Source of the DNA: MFWN01 sp964594115
GTDB taxonomy: Archaea; Nanobdellota; Nanobdellia; Pacearchaeales; GW2011-AR1
Assembly (NCBI GenBank): GCA_964594115.1
Contig: CAZQLD010000010.1
Location: 1 to 41,405 of the forward strand
Direction: 5' to 3'
Length of the DNA stretch: 41,405 bases
Both the position numbers and the translations under genes were made by a program. The notes beneath the pieces are model-generated. The model had not been told where the DNA came from. It saw only the letters and a list, made by a program, of their open reading frames with translations, and made no database searches. Positions 6,763 through 14,432 of this stretch are shown piece by piece (positions within the stretch are counted from its first letter, which is position 1; the number at the start of each line of letters is the position of its first letter).

Positions 6763-7209
6763 ATGAAAAACAAAATTATGCCACCAACATATTTTCTAAT
6801 TTTTTTAGTTTTGTCTATATTACTACACTTTGGTTTCCCAATTAAAAAAATAATCTTTTATCCATATAGTCAGACAGGGTGGTTATTTATTATTTTTGGA
6901 GCAGTTTTAAATATATGGTCTGACCACTTATTTAAGAAAAAGAAAACAACAGTAAAACCAGATGAAAAGCCCACAGAACTCATAATTTCAGGACCTTTTA
7001 AAATAAGCAGACACCCAATGTATCTGGGAATGACAGCTATATTATTAGGGGTGGCAATTATCCATGGCTCTTTAATCGGATTTATCTTTCCAATAATTTT
7101 TATTATTTTAACAGAGGTTTTATTTATTCCAGCAGAAGAAAAAAATATGAAAAAAGCTTTCGGAAAAAAATATATCAAATATAAAAAGAAAGTTAGGAAG
7201 TGGATATAA
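6763..7209 (+). CDS. Isoprenylcysteine carboxyl methyltransferase-like membrane protein
   Basis: 148 residues with four hydrophobic segments (about 5-22, 40-55, 82-100, 102-120). The C-terminal half carries the ICMT/PEMT signature: GPFKISRHPMYLGM, then EEKNMKKAFGKKYIKYKKKVRKW, the SAM-binding and catalytic end of this family. Prokaryotic homologues methylate lipids or other small amphipathic substrates, and the substrate here is unknown. It is 10 bases behind the CDF gene, and its stop overlaps the next start (TAATG), so it belongs to the metal island operon. Confidence 0.8.
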   Translation: MKNKIMPPTYFLIFLVLSILLHFGFPIKKIIFYPYSQTGWLFIIFGAVLNIWSDHLFKKKKTTVKPDEKPTELIISGPFKISRHPMYLGMTAILLGVAIIHGSLIGFIFPIIFIILTEVLFIPAEEKNMKKAFGKKYIKYKKKVRKWI

Positions 7210-7712
7210 TGTCACGCCCAAGATTAACAAGAAGGATTTTTTTCCAACCAGGTATAACTCGGTTTATCCCAAAAGGACACAAATCTATACATGAAGAAAT
7301 TTTAACTTATGATGAGATAGAAACAATACGTTTAAAAGATTTAGAAAACTTAGAACAAAACAAGGCAGCTAAACAAATGAAGATTAGCCAGCCAACATTC
7401 TCGAGATTATTAGATTCAGCAAGAAAAAAAATTGCTAATGCCATAATTAATGGTCAAACTATTAAAATACAAGGAGGAAATTTTAAAATGGTTCAACCAA
7501 CAGGAAGAGGGCTTGGTTTAGGACGAGGAGTGGGTGCTGGCAGAGGTGCAGGCAGAGGAACTGGTGGCAGAGGTAGAATGGGTGGTTTTGCAGCAGGCCC
7601 AGGAGGAGAATGCATTTGCCCAAAATGTGGGGCAAGAGTAAAACACCAAGTAGGAGTCCCTTGCTACCAACAAAAATGTCCTAACTGTGGAAGCCCAATG
7701 ACAAGGGGATAA
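7209..7712 (+). CDS. DUF134-family DNA-binding protein with C-terminal Cys ribbon
   Basis: 167 residues from the ATG at 7209, which overlaps the upstream stop as TAATG and gives the usual family start SRPRLTRR. An in-frame ATG at 7200 would add three residues. The N-terminal ~90 residues are the DUF134 domain: basic PRPR-type start, then TYDEIETIRLKDLENLEQ and a helix-turn-helix (KAAKQMKISQPTFSRLLDSA), a sigma-region-4-like DNA reader. A Gly/Arg-rich linker (about 98-130) leads to a Cys ribbon at 132-167 with Cys at 135, 137, 140, 152, 157 and 160. Spacing is the same as in the CDF protein. It is the best local candidate for a metal- or redox-responsive regulator binding the palindromes at 5033-5071 (inference). 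Confidence 0.85.
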   Translation: MSRPRLTRRIFFQPGITRFIPKGHKSIHEEILTYDEIETIRLKDLENLEQNKAAKQMKISQPTFSRLLDSARKKIANAIINGQTIKIQGGNFKMVQPTGRGLGLGRGVGAGRGAGRGTGGRGRMGGFAAGPGGECICPKCGARVKHQVGVPCYQQKCPNCGSPMTRG

Positions 7713-7742
7713 TCTTAAATTAAATAAATTCAGGAGGCAAAA

Positions 7743-8114
7743 ATGAAAGTAGCTATAAGCTCAACAGGAAAAAATTTAGAAAGTGAAGTAGACGCAAGAT
7801 TTGGAAGATGTTCTTATTTTTTAATCATAGAAATAAAAAATAAAGAAATAAAAAACATAAAGGCAATTGAAAATACAGCAAAAGCCCAGATGGGTGGGGC
7901 TGGGATCACAGCAGGAGAAATTGTTGCAAATGAAAAAGTCAACGCAGTTATTACCACAAATGTAGGTCCAAGAGCTTTTTCTGTATTTGAACAGTTTGGA
8001 ATTAAAATTTATCAAGGGCAAGGAAAAATCAAAGATGCCATACAGGATTTTATGAAAGGGAAATTAACAGAAATGACTAATGCAACGGGTCCACAACACA
8101 TGGGTTTTAAATAA
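7743..8114 (+). CDS. NifX/ORP-type (COG1433) metal-cluster-binding protein
   Basis: 123 residues, a single dinitrogenase iron-molybdenum cofactor-type domain: start KVAISSTGKNLESEVDARFG, then CSYFLIIE, GGAGITAGEIVANEKVNAVITTNVGPRAFSV, and YQGQGKIKDAIQDFMKGKL. Relatives include NifX/NafY domains that carry FeMo-co precursors and the Desulfovibrio orange protein (ORP), which holds a Mo-Cu-S cluster. No nitrogenase genes are visible, so a nitrogen-fixation role is not supported; a carrier of some metal-sulfur cluster is more likely. AGGAGG lies 5 bases before the ATG. Confidence 0.9.
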   Translation: MKVAISSTGKNLESEVDARFGRCSYFLIIEIKNKEIKNIKAIENTAKAQMGGAGITAGEIVANEKVNAVITTNVGPRAFSVFEQFGIKIYQGQGKIKDAIQDFMKGKLTEMTNATGPQHMGFK

Positions 8115-8157
8115 GAATAAAATAAATAAAAACCTAAAATAAATTTTTTACGAAAAT

Positions 8158-8355
8158 ATGGTTTTATTCAAAAAAAGATGCACATATTGTAAGAAAAAAA
8201 TAAACAAAGGGGATGAAGTATGGGAAAAAGTAAAAGTTCCTGAATTTACAGGAATTCGTCTTCAGCCATTTTGCACTAAAGAACATGCAGAACTTTATAA
8301 AAAAAATATCAAAGGAGTTCCAAGAACAAGGTATTGTCCTAAGTGTGGAGTATAA
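8158..8355 (+). CDS. Small zinc-finger-like protein
   Basis: 65 residues with three Cys pairs or ligands: CTYC at 8-11, a middle FCTKEH, and CPKC near the C-terminus. The first half (CTYCKKKINKGDEVWEKVKVPEFTG) resembles the L24e/TRASH-like treble-clef pattern seen in metal-sensing or trafficking proteins, and the C-terminal YCPKCGV is a lone knuckle. It lies between the NifX-type gene and the flavoprotein, 5 bases from the latter's ATG. A metal-handling role is inferred from ligands and context. Confidence 0.7.
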   Translation: MVLFKKRCTYCKKKINKGDEVWEKVKVPEFTGIRLQPFCTKEHAELYKKNIKGVPRTRYCPKCGV

Positions 8356-8360
8356 TTAAA

Positions 8361-9710
8361 ATGGAAAAAGAAACACTATATGATATTATTATAATTGGAG
8401 GAGGTCCTGCAGGAATAACTTCAGCAGTTACTGCAAGAAAATACTACCCTAAAAAGAAAATTTTGTTAATAAAAAGTATTGGCAAGGGGGTAATTCCTTG
8501 TGGAATCCCTTATATGTTTAGAACCTTAAAAAAACCTGAAGATAATTTATTAACAAATGATTTATTAAAGATAAATAAAATAATAATAAAGGTTGATGAA
8601 GTTACAAAAATTAATAAAAAAAAGAAAAGAATTGCTACAAAAAAGAATGCAAATTTTAAATATAAAAAATTGATTCTTGCTACTGGTTCTAACCCTCTAA
8701 TTTTGCCAATAAAAGGAATAAATAAAAAAGGGGTTTACCCAATATACAAAGAAATAAATTATTTAAAAAATCTGAAAAAGAAAATAAAGAAATCAAAAAA
8801 CATAGTGATTATTGGGGGAGGCTTTATTGGTGTTGAATTTGCAGATGAATTATCTAAACTTAAAAACACAAATGTTTCAATAATCGAATTGCTACCTAAA
8901 ATATTAGCCAACTCGTTTGATGAAGAATTTTCAGAGTTAGCAACAAAAAAACTTATCGAAAAAGGTGTTAAAATTTATACTGACTTAAAAGCAGATAAAA
9001 TTAATGGAGGAAAAGAAGTTAAATCAGTTTTGCTCTCTAATAAGAAAACCATTCCTGCAGATATAATTATTTTAGGAATAGGAGCAATACCAAATATTTC
9101 CTTAGCAGAAAAGGCAGGATTAAAAATAAGCAAAAAAGGCATTTTAGTAGATAAATATTTAAGAACATCCAATAAAAGTATTTTTGCCTTAGGAGATTGT
9201 TCTGAAAAAATAGATTTTTTCACAAGGGAGAAAACTAATATTATGCTAGCATCCACTGCTACAACAGAAGCAAGAATAGCTAGTTGTAATTTATTTAAAA
9301 AACCCGCCAGGAAAAATATAGGAACTATTGCATCCTACTCTACAAAAATTGGAGATTTAACACTGGGTTCCACAGGGATGACTGAAAAAACAGCAATTGA
9401 AAAAGGTTTTAAAATAATTACTGGAAACGCCGAATGTGTTGATAAACATCCCAAGACCATGCAAAATGCAAATAAAATAAAAATAAAATTAATTTTTTCA
9501 AAATCAGGAGATATTCTAGGAGGGCAGATTGCAGGGGGAGAATCAGTAGGTGAGATGATAAATATCCTAAGCACAGCTATTCAAAAAAAATTTTCTTTGA
9601 GTGAACTTGAAGATTTACAAGTTGCTACCCATCCTAAACTAACAGCAGCTCCAACAAAATATCCTATAATAATCGCATCTCAAAATGCATTAACAAAATT
9701 AAAAAAATAA
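8361..9710 (+). CDS. CoA-disulfide reductase / NADH oxidase-like flavoprotein
   Basis: 449 residues, the standard length of this pyridine-nucleotide-disulfide oxidoreductase branch. FAD-binding IIIIGGGPAGITSA is at about 9-22, NAD(P)-binding IVIIGGGFIGVEFADEL at about 147-163, second FAD motif SIFALGDCSE at about 273-282, and a C-terminal dimerisation domain. A single Cys47 in PCGIPYM sits where CoA-disulfide reductases, Npx and NADH oxidases carry the redox-active Cys. Likely reactions are reduction of CoA disulfide, polysulfide or O2/peroxide with NAD(P)H. The start is the ATG at 8361, because an earlier GTG at 8343 would overlap the preceding gene. In this operon it may supply reduced thiol or sulfide for cluster assembly (inference). 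Confidence 0.88.
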   Translation: MEKETLYDIIIIGGGPAGITSAVTARKYYPKKKILLIKSIGKGVIPCGIPYMFRTLKKPEDNLLTNDLLKINKIIIKVDEVTKINKKKKRIATKKNANFKYKKLILATGSNPLILPIKGINKKGVYPIYKEINYLKNLKKKIKKSKNIVIIGGGFIGVEFADELSKLKNTNVSIIELLPKILANSFDEEFSELATKKLIEKGVKIYTDLKADKINGGKEVKSVLLSNKKTIPADIIILGIGAIPNISLAEKAGLKISKKGILVDKYLRTSNKSIFALGDCSEKIDFFTREKTNIMLASTATTEARIASCNLFKKPARKNIGTIASYSTKIGDLTLGSTGMTEKTAIEKGFKIITGNAECVDKHPKTMQNANKIKIKLIFSKSGDILGGQIAGGESVGEMINILSTAIQKKFSLSELEDLQVATHPKLTAAPTKYPIIIASQNALTKLKK

Positions 9711-9725
9711 AAGACATGAAAAAGA

Positions 9726-10298
9726 ATGGAAAGTGAAAAGTGGTTAAGAACTAATGGAGTGGAATTCCTAAAAAAGATTGGAATTAAACCTGAACAGACT
9801 ATTTTAGATTTTGGTTGTGGTAAGGGCAATTACTCCATCCCTGCAGCAAAAATAGTCAATAAAAAAGGCCTAGTTTATGCTCTAGATAAAAATCCTGATT
9901 CTTTAAATGAACTAATGAGAAAAGCTAAAGAAGAAAATTTAGATAATATAAAAAGAATTGATGCACCAAACAGGTTAAGAATTCCTTTAGAAAAAGAAAG
10001 TATCGATGTTGTTTTACTCTATGACATTATTCACTTAGTTGGAAAAAATGATTCAAGTACATCAAAAGACAGGAAGAAATTGTATGGGGAAATTTATAAA
10101 TTAATTAAGCCCAATGCATTATTATCAGTTTACCCTTCTCACCTTACTACCCATACAGACGTAACTTCAAATGAAGAAATCAAAAAAGAGATTGAAGAAT
10201 CTGGATTTAATTTTGAAAAAGAAGTTTTAGAAAAACTAATTCACGACAATAATCTTGTAAATGGAAGGATTTTAAACTTTAGGAAAAGACAAAAATGA
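9726..10298 (+). CDS. Class I SAM-dependent methyltransferase
   Basis: 190 residues. Motif I is ILDFGCGKGNYSIPAAKIV (about 24-42), the acidic end of beta 2 is VYALDKNPDS, and motif IV is DVVLLYDIIHLVG. This is a compact Rossmann methyltransferase without an obvious substrate domain. Small methyltransferases of this type recur in clusters with MinD-type Fe-S ATPases; the target is unknown. It overlaps the next gene by 4 bases (ATGA). Confidence 0.85.
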   Translation: MESEKWLRTNGVEFLKKIGIKPEQTILDFGCGKGNYSIPAAKIVNKKGLVYALDKNPDSLNELMRKAKEENLDNIKRIDAPNRLRIPLEKESIDVVLLYDIIHLVGKNDSSTSKDRKKLYGEIYKLIKPNALLSVYPSHLTTHTDVTSNEEIKKEIEESGFNFEKEVLEKLIHDNNLVNGRILNFRKRQK

Positions 10299-11143
10299 GA
10301 ATAGCTATTACAAGCGGAAAAGGTGGAACAGGCAAAAGCACTGTAGCAACAGCTTTATCTCTTGAATTAGCTAAATCTAATAAAGTTTTATTAATTGATG
10401 CTGATGTAGATTGCCCTAATGATCATATAATTTTAAATATAAAAAGGGAAAAAATAAAAGATGTTTTTCAACCAATCCCAAAATTTAATTTTTCCAAATG
10501 TAAGAAATGCGGCAGATGTGCAGAAGTTTGCAGAGAACACGCAATAATTTTTGTTAAAGATAAATACCCTGTTTTAATTCCAGAGCAGTGTATTGGATGT
10601 TCAGCTTGCATGATTGCTTGTCCAAATAATGCTATAAGCAAAGATAAAAAGAAAATAGGTACAATTTATTCTGGTAGAAATTACAATATCAATTTTTTTT
10701 CTGCTGAAACTGAAATTGGTGTAGAAGAAGAATCTCCGGTTGTTAATGCTCTAAAAGCCCATATAAAAAACAAGGGGGAAAAATATGATTTTATTTTAAC
10801 TGATACCTCTCCTGGAACACATTGCAATGTTATTTCAGCCTTGCAGGGATGTGAATTAGCTTTTTGTGTTACAGAACCGACTCCTTTAGGAGCTCATGAT
10901 TTAAAATTAAGTTTAAAATTATTAAAAATATTAAAAATCCCTTCAAAGATTATTTTAAACAGAGCAGACATTGGAAATAAAAATCTTATTGAAGAAATAG
11001 CTAAAAAATATAAAACAAAAATCATTGCTGAAATTCCCTACAGCAAGAAAATCTTAGAATCTTACTCAAAAGGCGAGCCAATTGAAGATAAAAATATAAA
11101 AAAAATTGCAGAATTTTTAGAAAGGGCGAAGAAGGAAAAATGA
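10295..11143 (+). CDS. MinD/Mrp-type ATPase with inserted 2x[4Fe-4S] ferredoxin domain (1)
   Basis: 282 residues. Deviant Walker A SGKGGTGKST is at 7-16, followed by switch region LLIDADVDCPN. A bacterial-type ferredoxin is inserted at about 68-112 with CKKCGRCAEVC and CIGCSACMIAC, eight Cys for two clusters. The Walker B-like DFILTDTSPGTHCNV and the rest of the SIMIBI fold follow. This is the COG1149 arrangement, found as adjacent pairs beside NifX/ORP-type genes in anaerobes. Likely role: ATP-driven insertion or transfer of a metal-sulfur cluster, probably as a heterodimer with the next gene product. Overlaps both neighbours by 4 bases. Confidence 0.93.
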   Translation: MRIAITSGKGGTGKSTVATALSLELAKSNKVLLIDADVDCPNDHIILNIKREKIKDVFQPIPKFNFSKCKKCGRCAEVCREHAIIFVKDKYPVLIPEQCIGCSACMIACPNNAISKDKKKIGTIYSGRNYNINFFSAETEIGVEEESPVVNALKAHIKNKGEKYDFILTDTSPGTHCNVISALQGCELAFCVTEPTPLGAHDLKLSLKLLKILKIPSKIILNRADIGNKNLIEEIAKKYKTKIIAEIPYSKKILESYSKGEPIEDKNIKKIAEFLERAKKEK

Positions 11144-12030
11144 AAACAATAACAATTTTATCAGGAAAAGGAGGAACTGGAAAGACAACACTATCAGCAA
11201 GTCTCGCAGTCTTATTAGCTAAAAGAAAAAAAATTGTTGTAGCTGATTGTGATGCAGATGCTCCTAATCTAGGTTTAGCTTTAGGAATTCAAGAAAAAGA
11301 TTTTTCTTCATGGAAAAAAGTTCAGACAAATGAAAAAGCAGTCCTAGATAAAGAAAAGTGTGATGGTTGTAAAAAATGTTTTGAAGTATGCAACTTTGGA
11401 GCAATTAAATGGGATAAAGAAAAAAATAAGCCTGTATTTAATAGCTTTTTATGTGAAGGATGTGGAGCATGCCAGCTAATTTGTCCAAATGATGCTATAA
11501 AACTTGTTAAAATTGACAACGGGAAAATTGGCTTTGCAAAAAGCAAGTATGGTTTTGCCCTTGTAGGAGGTCAGCTTAATATAGGTACAACAGGTTCTGG
11601 TAAGGTCGTAAGTTTAATTAAAGAAAAAGCTGAAAAACTTGCAAGAAATAAGGATATTGAGATTATTCTAGTTGATTCAGCTGCAGGAGTTGGATGCCCA
11701 GTTATAGCTTCTATACAGGGTTCTGATTTTATTATCGCTGTCACAGAACCCACTCCATCTGCATTAAATGACTTAAAAAGAGCCTTAAGAACAGTTGAAC
11801 ACTTCAGAATCCCTTATGGAATTGTCATTAACAAATATGACTTAAATAAAGAATTTAGCAAAAAAATTGAAAGATTCATGCAAAAATATAACATTCCTTT
11901 ATTAGGGAGAATATCGTATGATAAAAAATTTGTTGATGCATTAGTTAGTTTAAAGCCGGCAGTTATCTACAATAAAAAATTTACTAAGATTTTCCAAGAC
12001 ATTTTAAAAAACATATTTAATGAATTATAA
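11140..12030 (+). CDS. MinD/Mrp-type ATPase with inserted 2x[4Fe-4S] ferredoxin domain (2)
   Basis: 296 residues, paralogue of the preceding gene. Walker A SGKGGTGKTT is at 7-16, then VVADCDADAPNLGLAL, a ferredoxin insert (about 70-115) with CDGCKKCFEVC and CEGCGACQLIC, then LVDSAAGVGCPVIAS and TEPTPSALNDLKRAL. Both copies keep all eight cluster Cys and both Walker motifs, so neither is a dead partner. It starts within the previous stop (ATGA) and is followed by a 167-base gap with a fresh promoter, marking the end of the core operon. Confidence 0.93.
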   Translation: MKTITILSGKGGTGKTTLSASLAVLLAKRKKIVVADCDADAPNLGLALGIQEKDFSSWKKVQTNEKAVLDKEKCDGCKKCFEVCNFGAIKWDKEKNKPVFNSFLCEGCGACQLICPNDAIKLVKIDNGKIGFAKSKYGFALVGGQLNIGTTGSGKVVSLIKEKAEKLARNKDIEIILVDSAAGVGCPVIASIQGSDFIIAVTEPTPSALNDLKRALRTVEHFRIPYGIVINKYDLNKEFSKKIERFMQKYNIPLLGRISYDKKFVDALVSLKPAVIYNKKFTKIFQDILKNIFNEL

Positions 12031-12127
12031 AATATTAAAAATTTGTTTTAATTATCTTAGCAATTTTATTTTTTGAATTATCTTCGATGTTTTAGAAAAT
12101 TTCTTCACAGTAGTAGTTAAGATTAAC

Positions 12128-12183
12128 TTTAAATAATCTATCCCATTTGCTATAAATATGAAATAATAGTGTAAAAAAGGAGG
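12128..12183 (+). promoter_or_regulatory. Promoter and SD of the ZIP transporter gene
   Basis: TATA core TTTAAATAA is at 12128-12136, with an expected start near 12158. An AGGAGG at 12178-12183 is 14 bases before the ATG, longer than usual. The rest of the 12031-12197 gap shows no gene. Confidence 0.5.
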
Positions 12184-12197
12184 ATTTATAATTAAAC

Positions 12198-12944
12198 ATG
12201 TTATCAACAACCTATATTGCTGTAATTTTATTAGCATCTCTTTCAATTATTTCTACAATTATAGGTGTTGCACTTGCATTTTATTTTAAAAAAAGCATTA
12301 AAGGAATAGTTATTGGAATAGGATTTTCAGCAGGTATAATGCTTTTAATTTCTTTTTTTGAGCTTATACCCGAATCTGCTATAGCAGCAGGGATCTCTAA
12401 AACTTTAATAGCCCTATTTTTAGGAATTTTATTTATTGGGGTTTTAAATTTTATAATTCCCCATACACACTTTGTTAAAGAAAAAGGACACATTCATAGC
12501 CATTTACTTAAAACAGCTTATTTAGTTGCTTTTGGACTTATTTTACATGATTTTCCAGAAGGTTTTGCAATGGCCAATTCTTATATTCACTCTCCTTCTT
12601 TAGGATTATTAATAGCTTTAGCAATAGCGCTCCATAATATACCAGAAGAATTTGCAATGGCTATCCCTCTTTTACTAACAAAAAAGAAAAAACTTTTATT
12701 TAAAGCAGCTTTTCTTTCTGGATTAGCTGAACCAATAGGGGCTGTTTTAGGATTAATTGCAGTTGGTTTTCTTCCTAGTCTAAATCCTCTTTTTATGGCT
12801 TTTGCTGCAGGGGCTATGATATTTATTTCATTACACGAATTATTTCCTATGGCTCATAGATATAAAAGAAAATCTTTGTTTGCCTTAGGAATAATTTTAA
12901 GCGCAATTGTTTATTTAGCATTAAGCATGCTAATCCCTGAATAA
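12198..12944 (+). CDS. ZIP-family metal transporter
   Basis: 248 residues, about eight membrane helices. The two metal-site helices carry HDFPEGFAM (about 115-123) and HNIPEEFAMAIPLL (about 148-161), the TM4/TM5 H-x-x-P-E signatures of ZIP proteins (GufA/ZupT-like). An intracellular loop with HTHFVKEKGHIHSH (about 93-106) is the His-rich metal loop. The family moves Zn, Fe or Mn into the cytoplasm, opposite in direction to the CDF exporter at 5700-6752. It has its own promoter but lies in the same direction behind the Fe-S ATPases. Confidence 0.9.
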   Translation: MLSTTYIAVILLASLSIISTIIGVALAFYFKKSIKGIVIGIGFSAGIMLLISFFELIPESAIAAGISKTLIALFLGILFIGVLNFIIPHTHFVKEKGHIHSHLLKTAYLVAFGLILHDFPEGFAMANSYIHSPSLGLLIALAIALHNIPEEFAMAIPLLLTKKKKLLFKAAFLSGLAEPIGAVLGLIAVGFLPSLNPLFMAFAAGAMIFISLHELFPMAHRYKRKSLFALGIILSAIVYLALSMLIPE

Positions 12945-12995
12945 TTATTAAAAATCTAAAAGTTATGCATTTTTATCAAAAGAGAGAAGTAAAAA

Positions 12996-13820
12996 ATGCT
13001 AAAAGAAATATTTTTCCAAACAATAAAAATAATTTTTGTAGTTACAATCTTAATGATTTTGGTTGAATGGCTCCAGATTAAATATAAAAGCAAGATTAAA
13101 AAATACCTTACAAAAGATAAAAAAAACCAGATTATTGGCTCTTCTTTATTAGGAGCAGTTCCTGGCTGCATTGATGCTTTTTTTGTTGTAAATCTTTATA
13201 CTCATGGTTTAGTTGGATTTGGAGCTTTAGTTGCTGTAATGCTTGCAACAGCAGGAGACGAAGCTTTTGTTATGCTAGCTATGATACCAAAAACAGCTTT
13301 TTTAATTTTTGGCATTTGTTTTATTCTCGGCATTATAGGAGGCTTTCTAGCTGATAAAATAGCCAAAAAAATTAAATTAAAAAAAGGAAAGCCTTGCATT
13401 ATTGAAACTCACAAAAAAGAAACAACTAGACACTTTTTTAAAGAACATATTTATAAACACATTTTAAAAAAGCACACTGCAAAACTTTTTCTATGGATAT
13501 TTTTCACTTTATTAATTTTAAAAATCTTAATGCAAAGATTTGACCTTGCTAGCATCTTACCATCAAATGTCTTATTACTAATTATAATTGCAGCTTTAGT
13601 AGGTATAATCCCAGAATCTGGCCCACACTTAATTTTCCTTACATTATTTGCTCAGGGTTTAGTTCCTTTCTCAGTTTTATTAACAAGCTCAATAGTTCAA
13701 GATGGTCATGGACTGTTACCCCTACTTTCTTATTCAATTAAAGATACAATTAATGTTAAAATATTTAATGTTGCTTTTGGACTAACCATAGGGATAATTT
13801 TATTTTTAATAGGGGTTTAA
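12996..13820 (+). CDS. Putative heavy-metal exporter, ArsP_2 / 'putative manganese transporter' type
   Basis: 274 residues in two homologous halves of membrane helices separated by a His/Lys-rich cytoplasmic segment (about 128-160: KGKPCIIETHKKETTRHFFKEHIYKH). The first half has LLGAVPGCIDAFFVVNLYTHGLVGFGALVAVMLATAGDEAFVMLA and the second half the matching VGIIPESGPHLIFLTLFAQGLVPFSVLLTSSIVQDGHGLLPLL. The G-x-P-G-C/S...GDE/DGHG repeats are typical of the PF11449-like putative permease family. Transport of Mn or arsenical species is the family annotation, not shown here. UDG begins at the base after its stop. Confidence 0.8.
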   Translation: MLKEIFFQTIKIIFVVTILMILVEWLQIKYKSKIKKYLTKDKKNQIIGSSLLGAVPGCIDAFFVVNLYTHGLVGFGALVAVMLATAGDEAFVMLAMIPKTAFLIFGICFILGIIGGFLADKIAKKIKLKKGKPCIIETHKKETTRHFFKEHIYKHILKKHTAKLFLWIFFTLLILKILMQRFDLASILPSNVLLLIIIAALVGIIPESGPHLIFLTLFAQGLVPFSVLLTSSIVQDGHGLLPLLSYSIKDTINVKIFNVAFGLTIGIILFLIGV

Positions 13821-14432
13821 ATGAAACAAAAACAAGAAGAAATCAATAAATTGAAAAATGAGATCCTAAATTGCAAAAAATGTAAATTAGGAAAAACAAG
13901 AACAAATCCTGTAATTGGTGAAGGCTCCTCTGAAGCTAAAATTATGTTTATAGGAGAAGCTCCTGGATTCAACGAAGACAAGCAAGGAAAGCCTTTTGTT
14001 GGACAAGCAGGAAAAATTTTTGATGAGCTTTTAAGCTCTATTGGCTTAAAAAGAGAAGAGATTTACATTACTAACATATTGAAATGCAGGCCTCCAGAAA
14101 ACAGAAATCCGACACAAGAAGAAATAAAAGCATGCTCTCTTTACTTAAATAAACAAATAGATATTATAAAACCAAAAATAATCTGCTGTTTAGGAAATTT
14201 TGCAACAGATTATATACTAAAAAAATTTAACTTAAAAGAAAAAATTCAGGGAATAAGCAAGCTTCACGGAGAAATTTTTAATGCTTCTACTTTAACAGGA
14301 GTTATAAAGATTATTCCTTTATATCACCCAGCTGTTGCAACTTACAACTCTAATATGTTAAAAATACTTAAAGAAGATGTTAAAAGGTTAAAAACAAGCA
14401 ACATTAAAAATGAAACTGATAATAATATATAA
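13821..14432 (+). CDS. Family 4 uracil-DNA glycosylase (Fe-S)
   Basis: 203 residues. C18 and C21 (CKKC) with two later Cys (in ILKCRPP and KACSLYL) match the four ligands of the [4Fe-4S] cluster of type 4 UDGs. The active-site motif GEAPGFNEDKQGKPFVGQAG is at about 46-65, with ITNILKCRPPENRNPT and the C-terminal YHPAVA motif. It removes uracil from DNA after cytosine deamination. The gene starts immediately after the preceding stop and overlaps the next start by 23 bases, so it is transcribed with its neighbours. Confidence 0.95.
   Translation: MKQKQEEINKLKNEILNCKKCKLGKTRTNPVIGEGSSEAKIMFIGEAPGFNEDKQGKPFVGQAGKIFDELLSSIGLKREEIYITNILKCRPPENRNPTQEEIKACSLYLNKQIDIIKPKIICCLGNFATDYILKKFNLKEKIQGISKLHGEIFNASTLTGVIKIIPLYHPAVATYNSNMLKILKEDVKRLKTSNIKNETDNNI

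Noticed and set aside
7200..7208. Upstream ATG as start of the DUF134 gene
   Set aside because: It would overlap the preceding gene more and add MDI before the typical S-R-P-R-L-T-R-R start; the TAATG-coupled ATG at 7209 fits better.
7743..12030. Nitrogen fixation genes
   Set aside because: The COG1433 protein and Fe-S MinD ATPases superficially suggest Nif functions, but there is no nifH/D/K/B, and this gene set is common in organisms that do not fix nitrogen.
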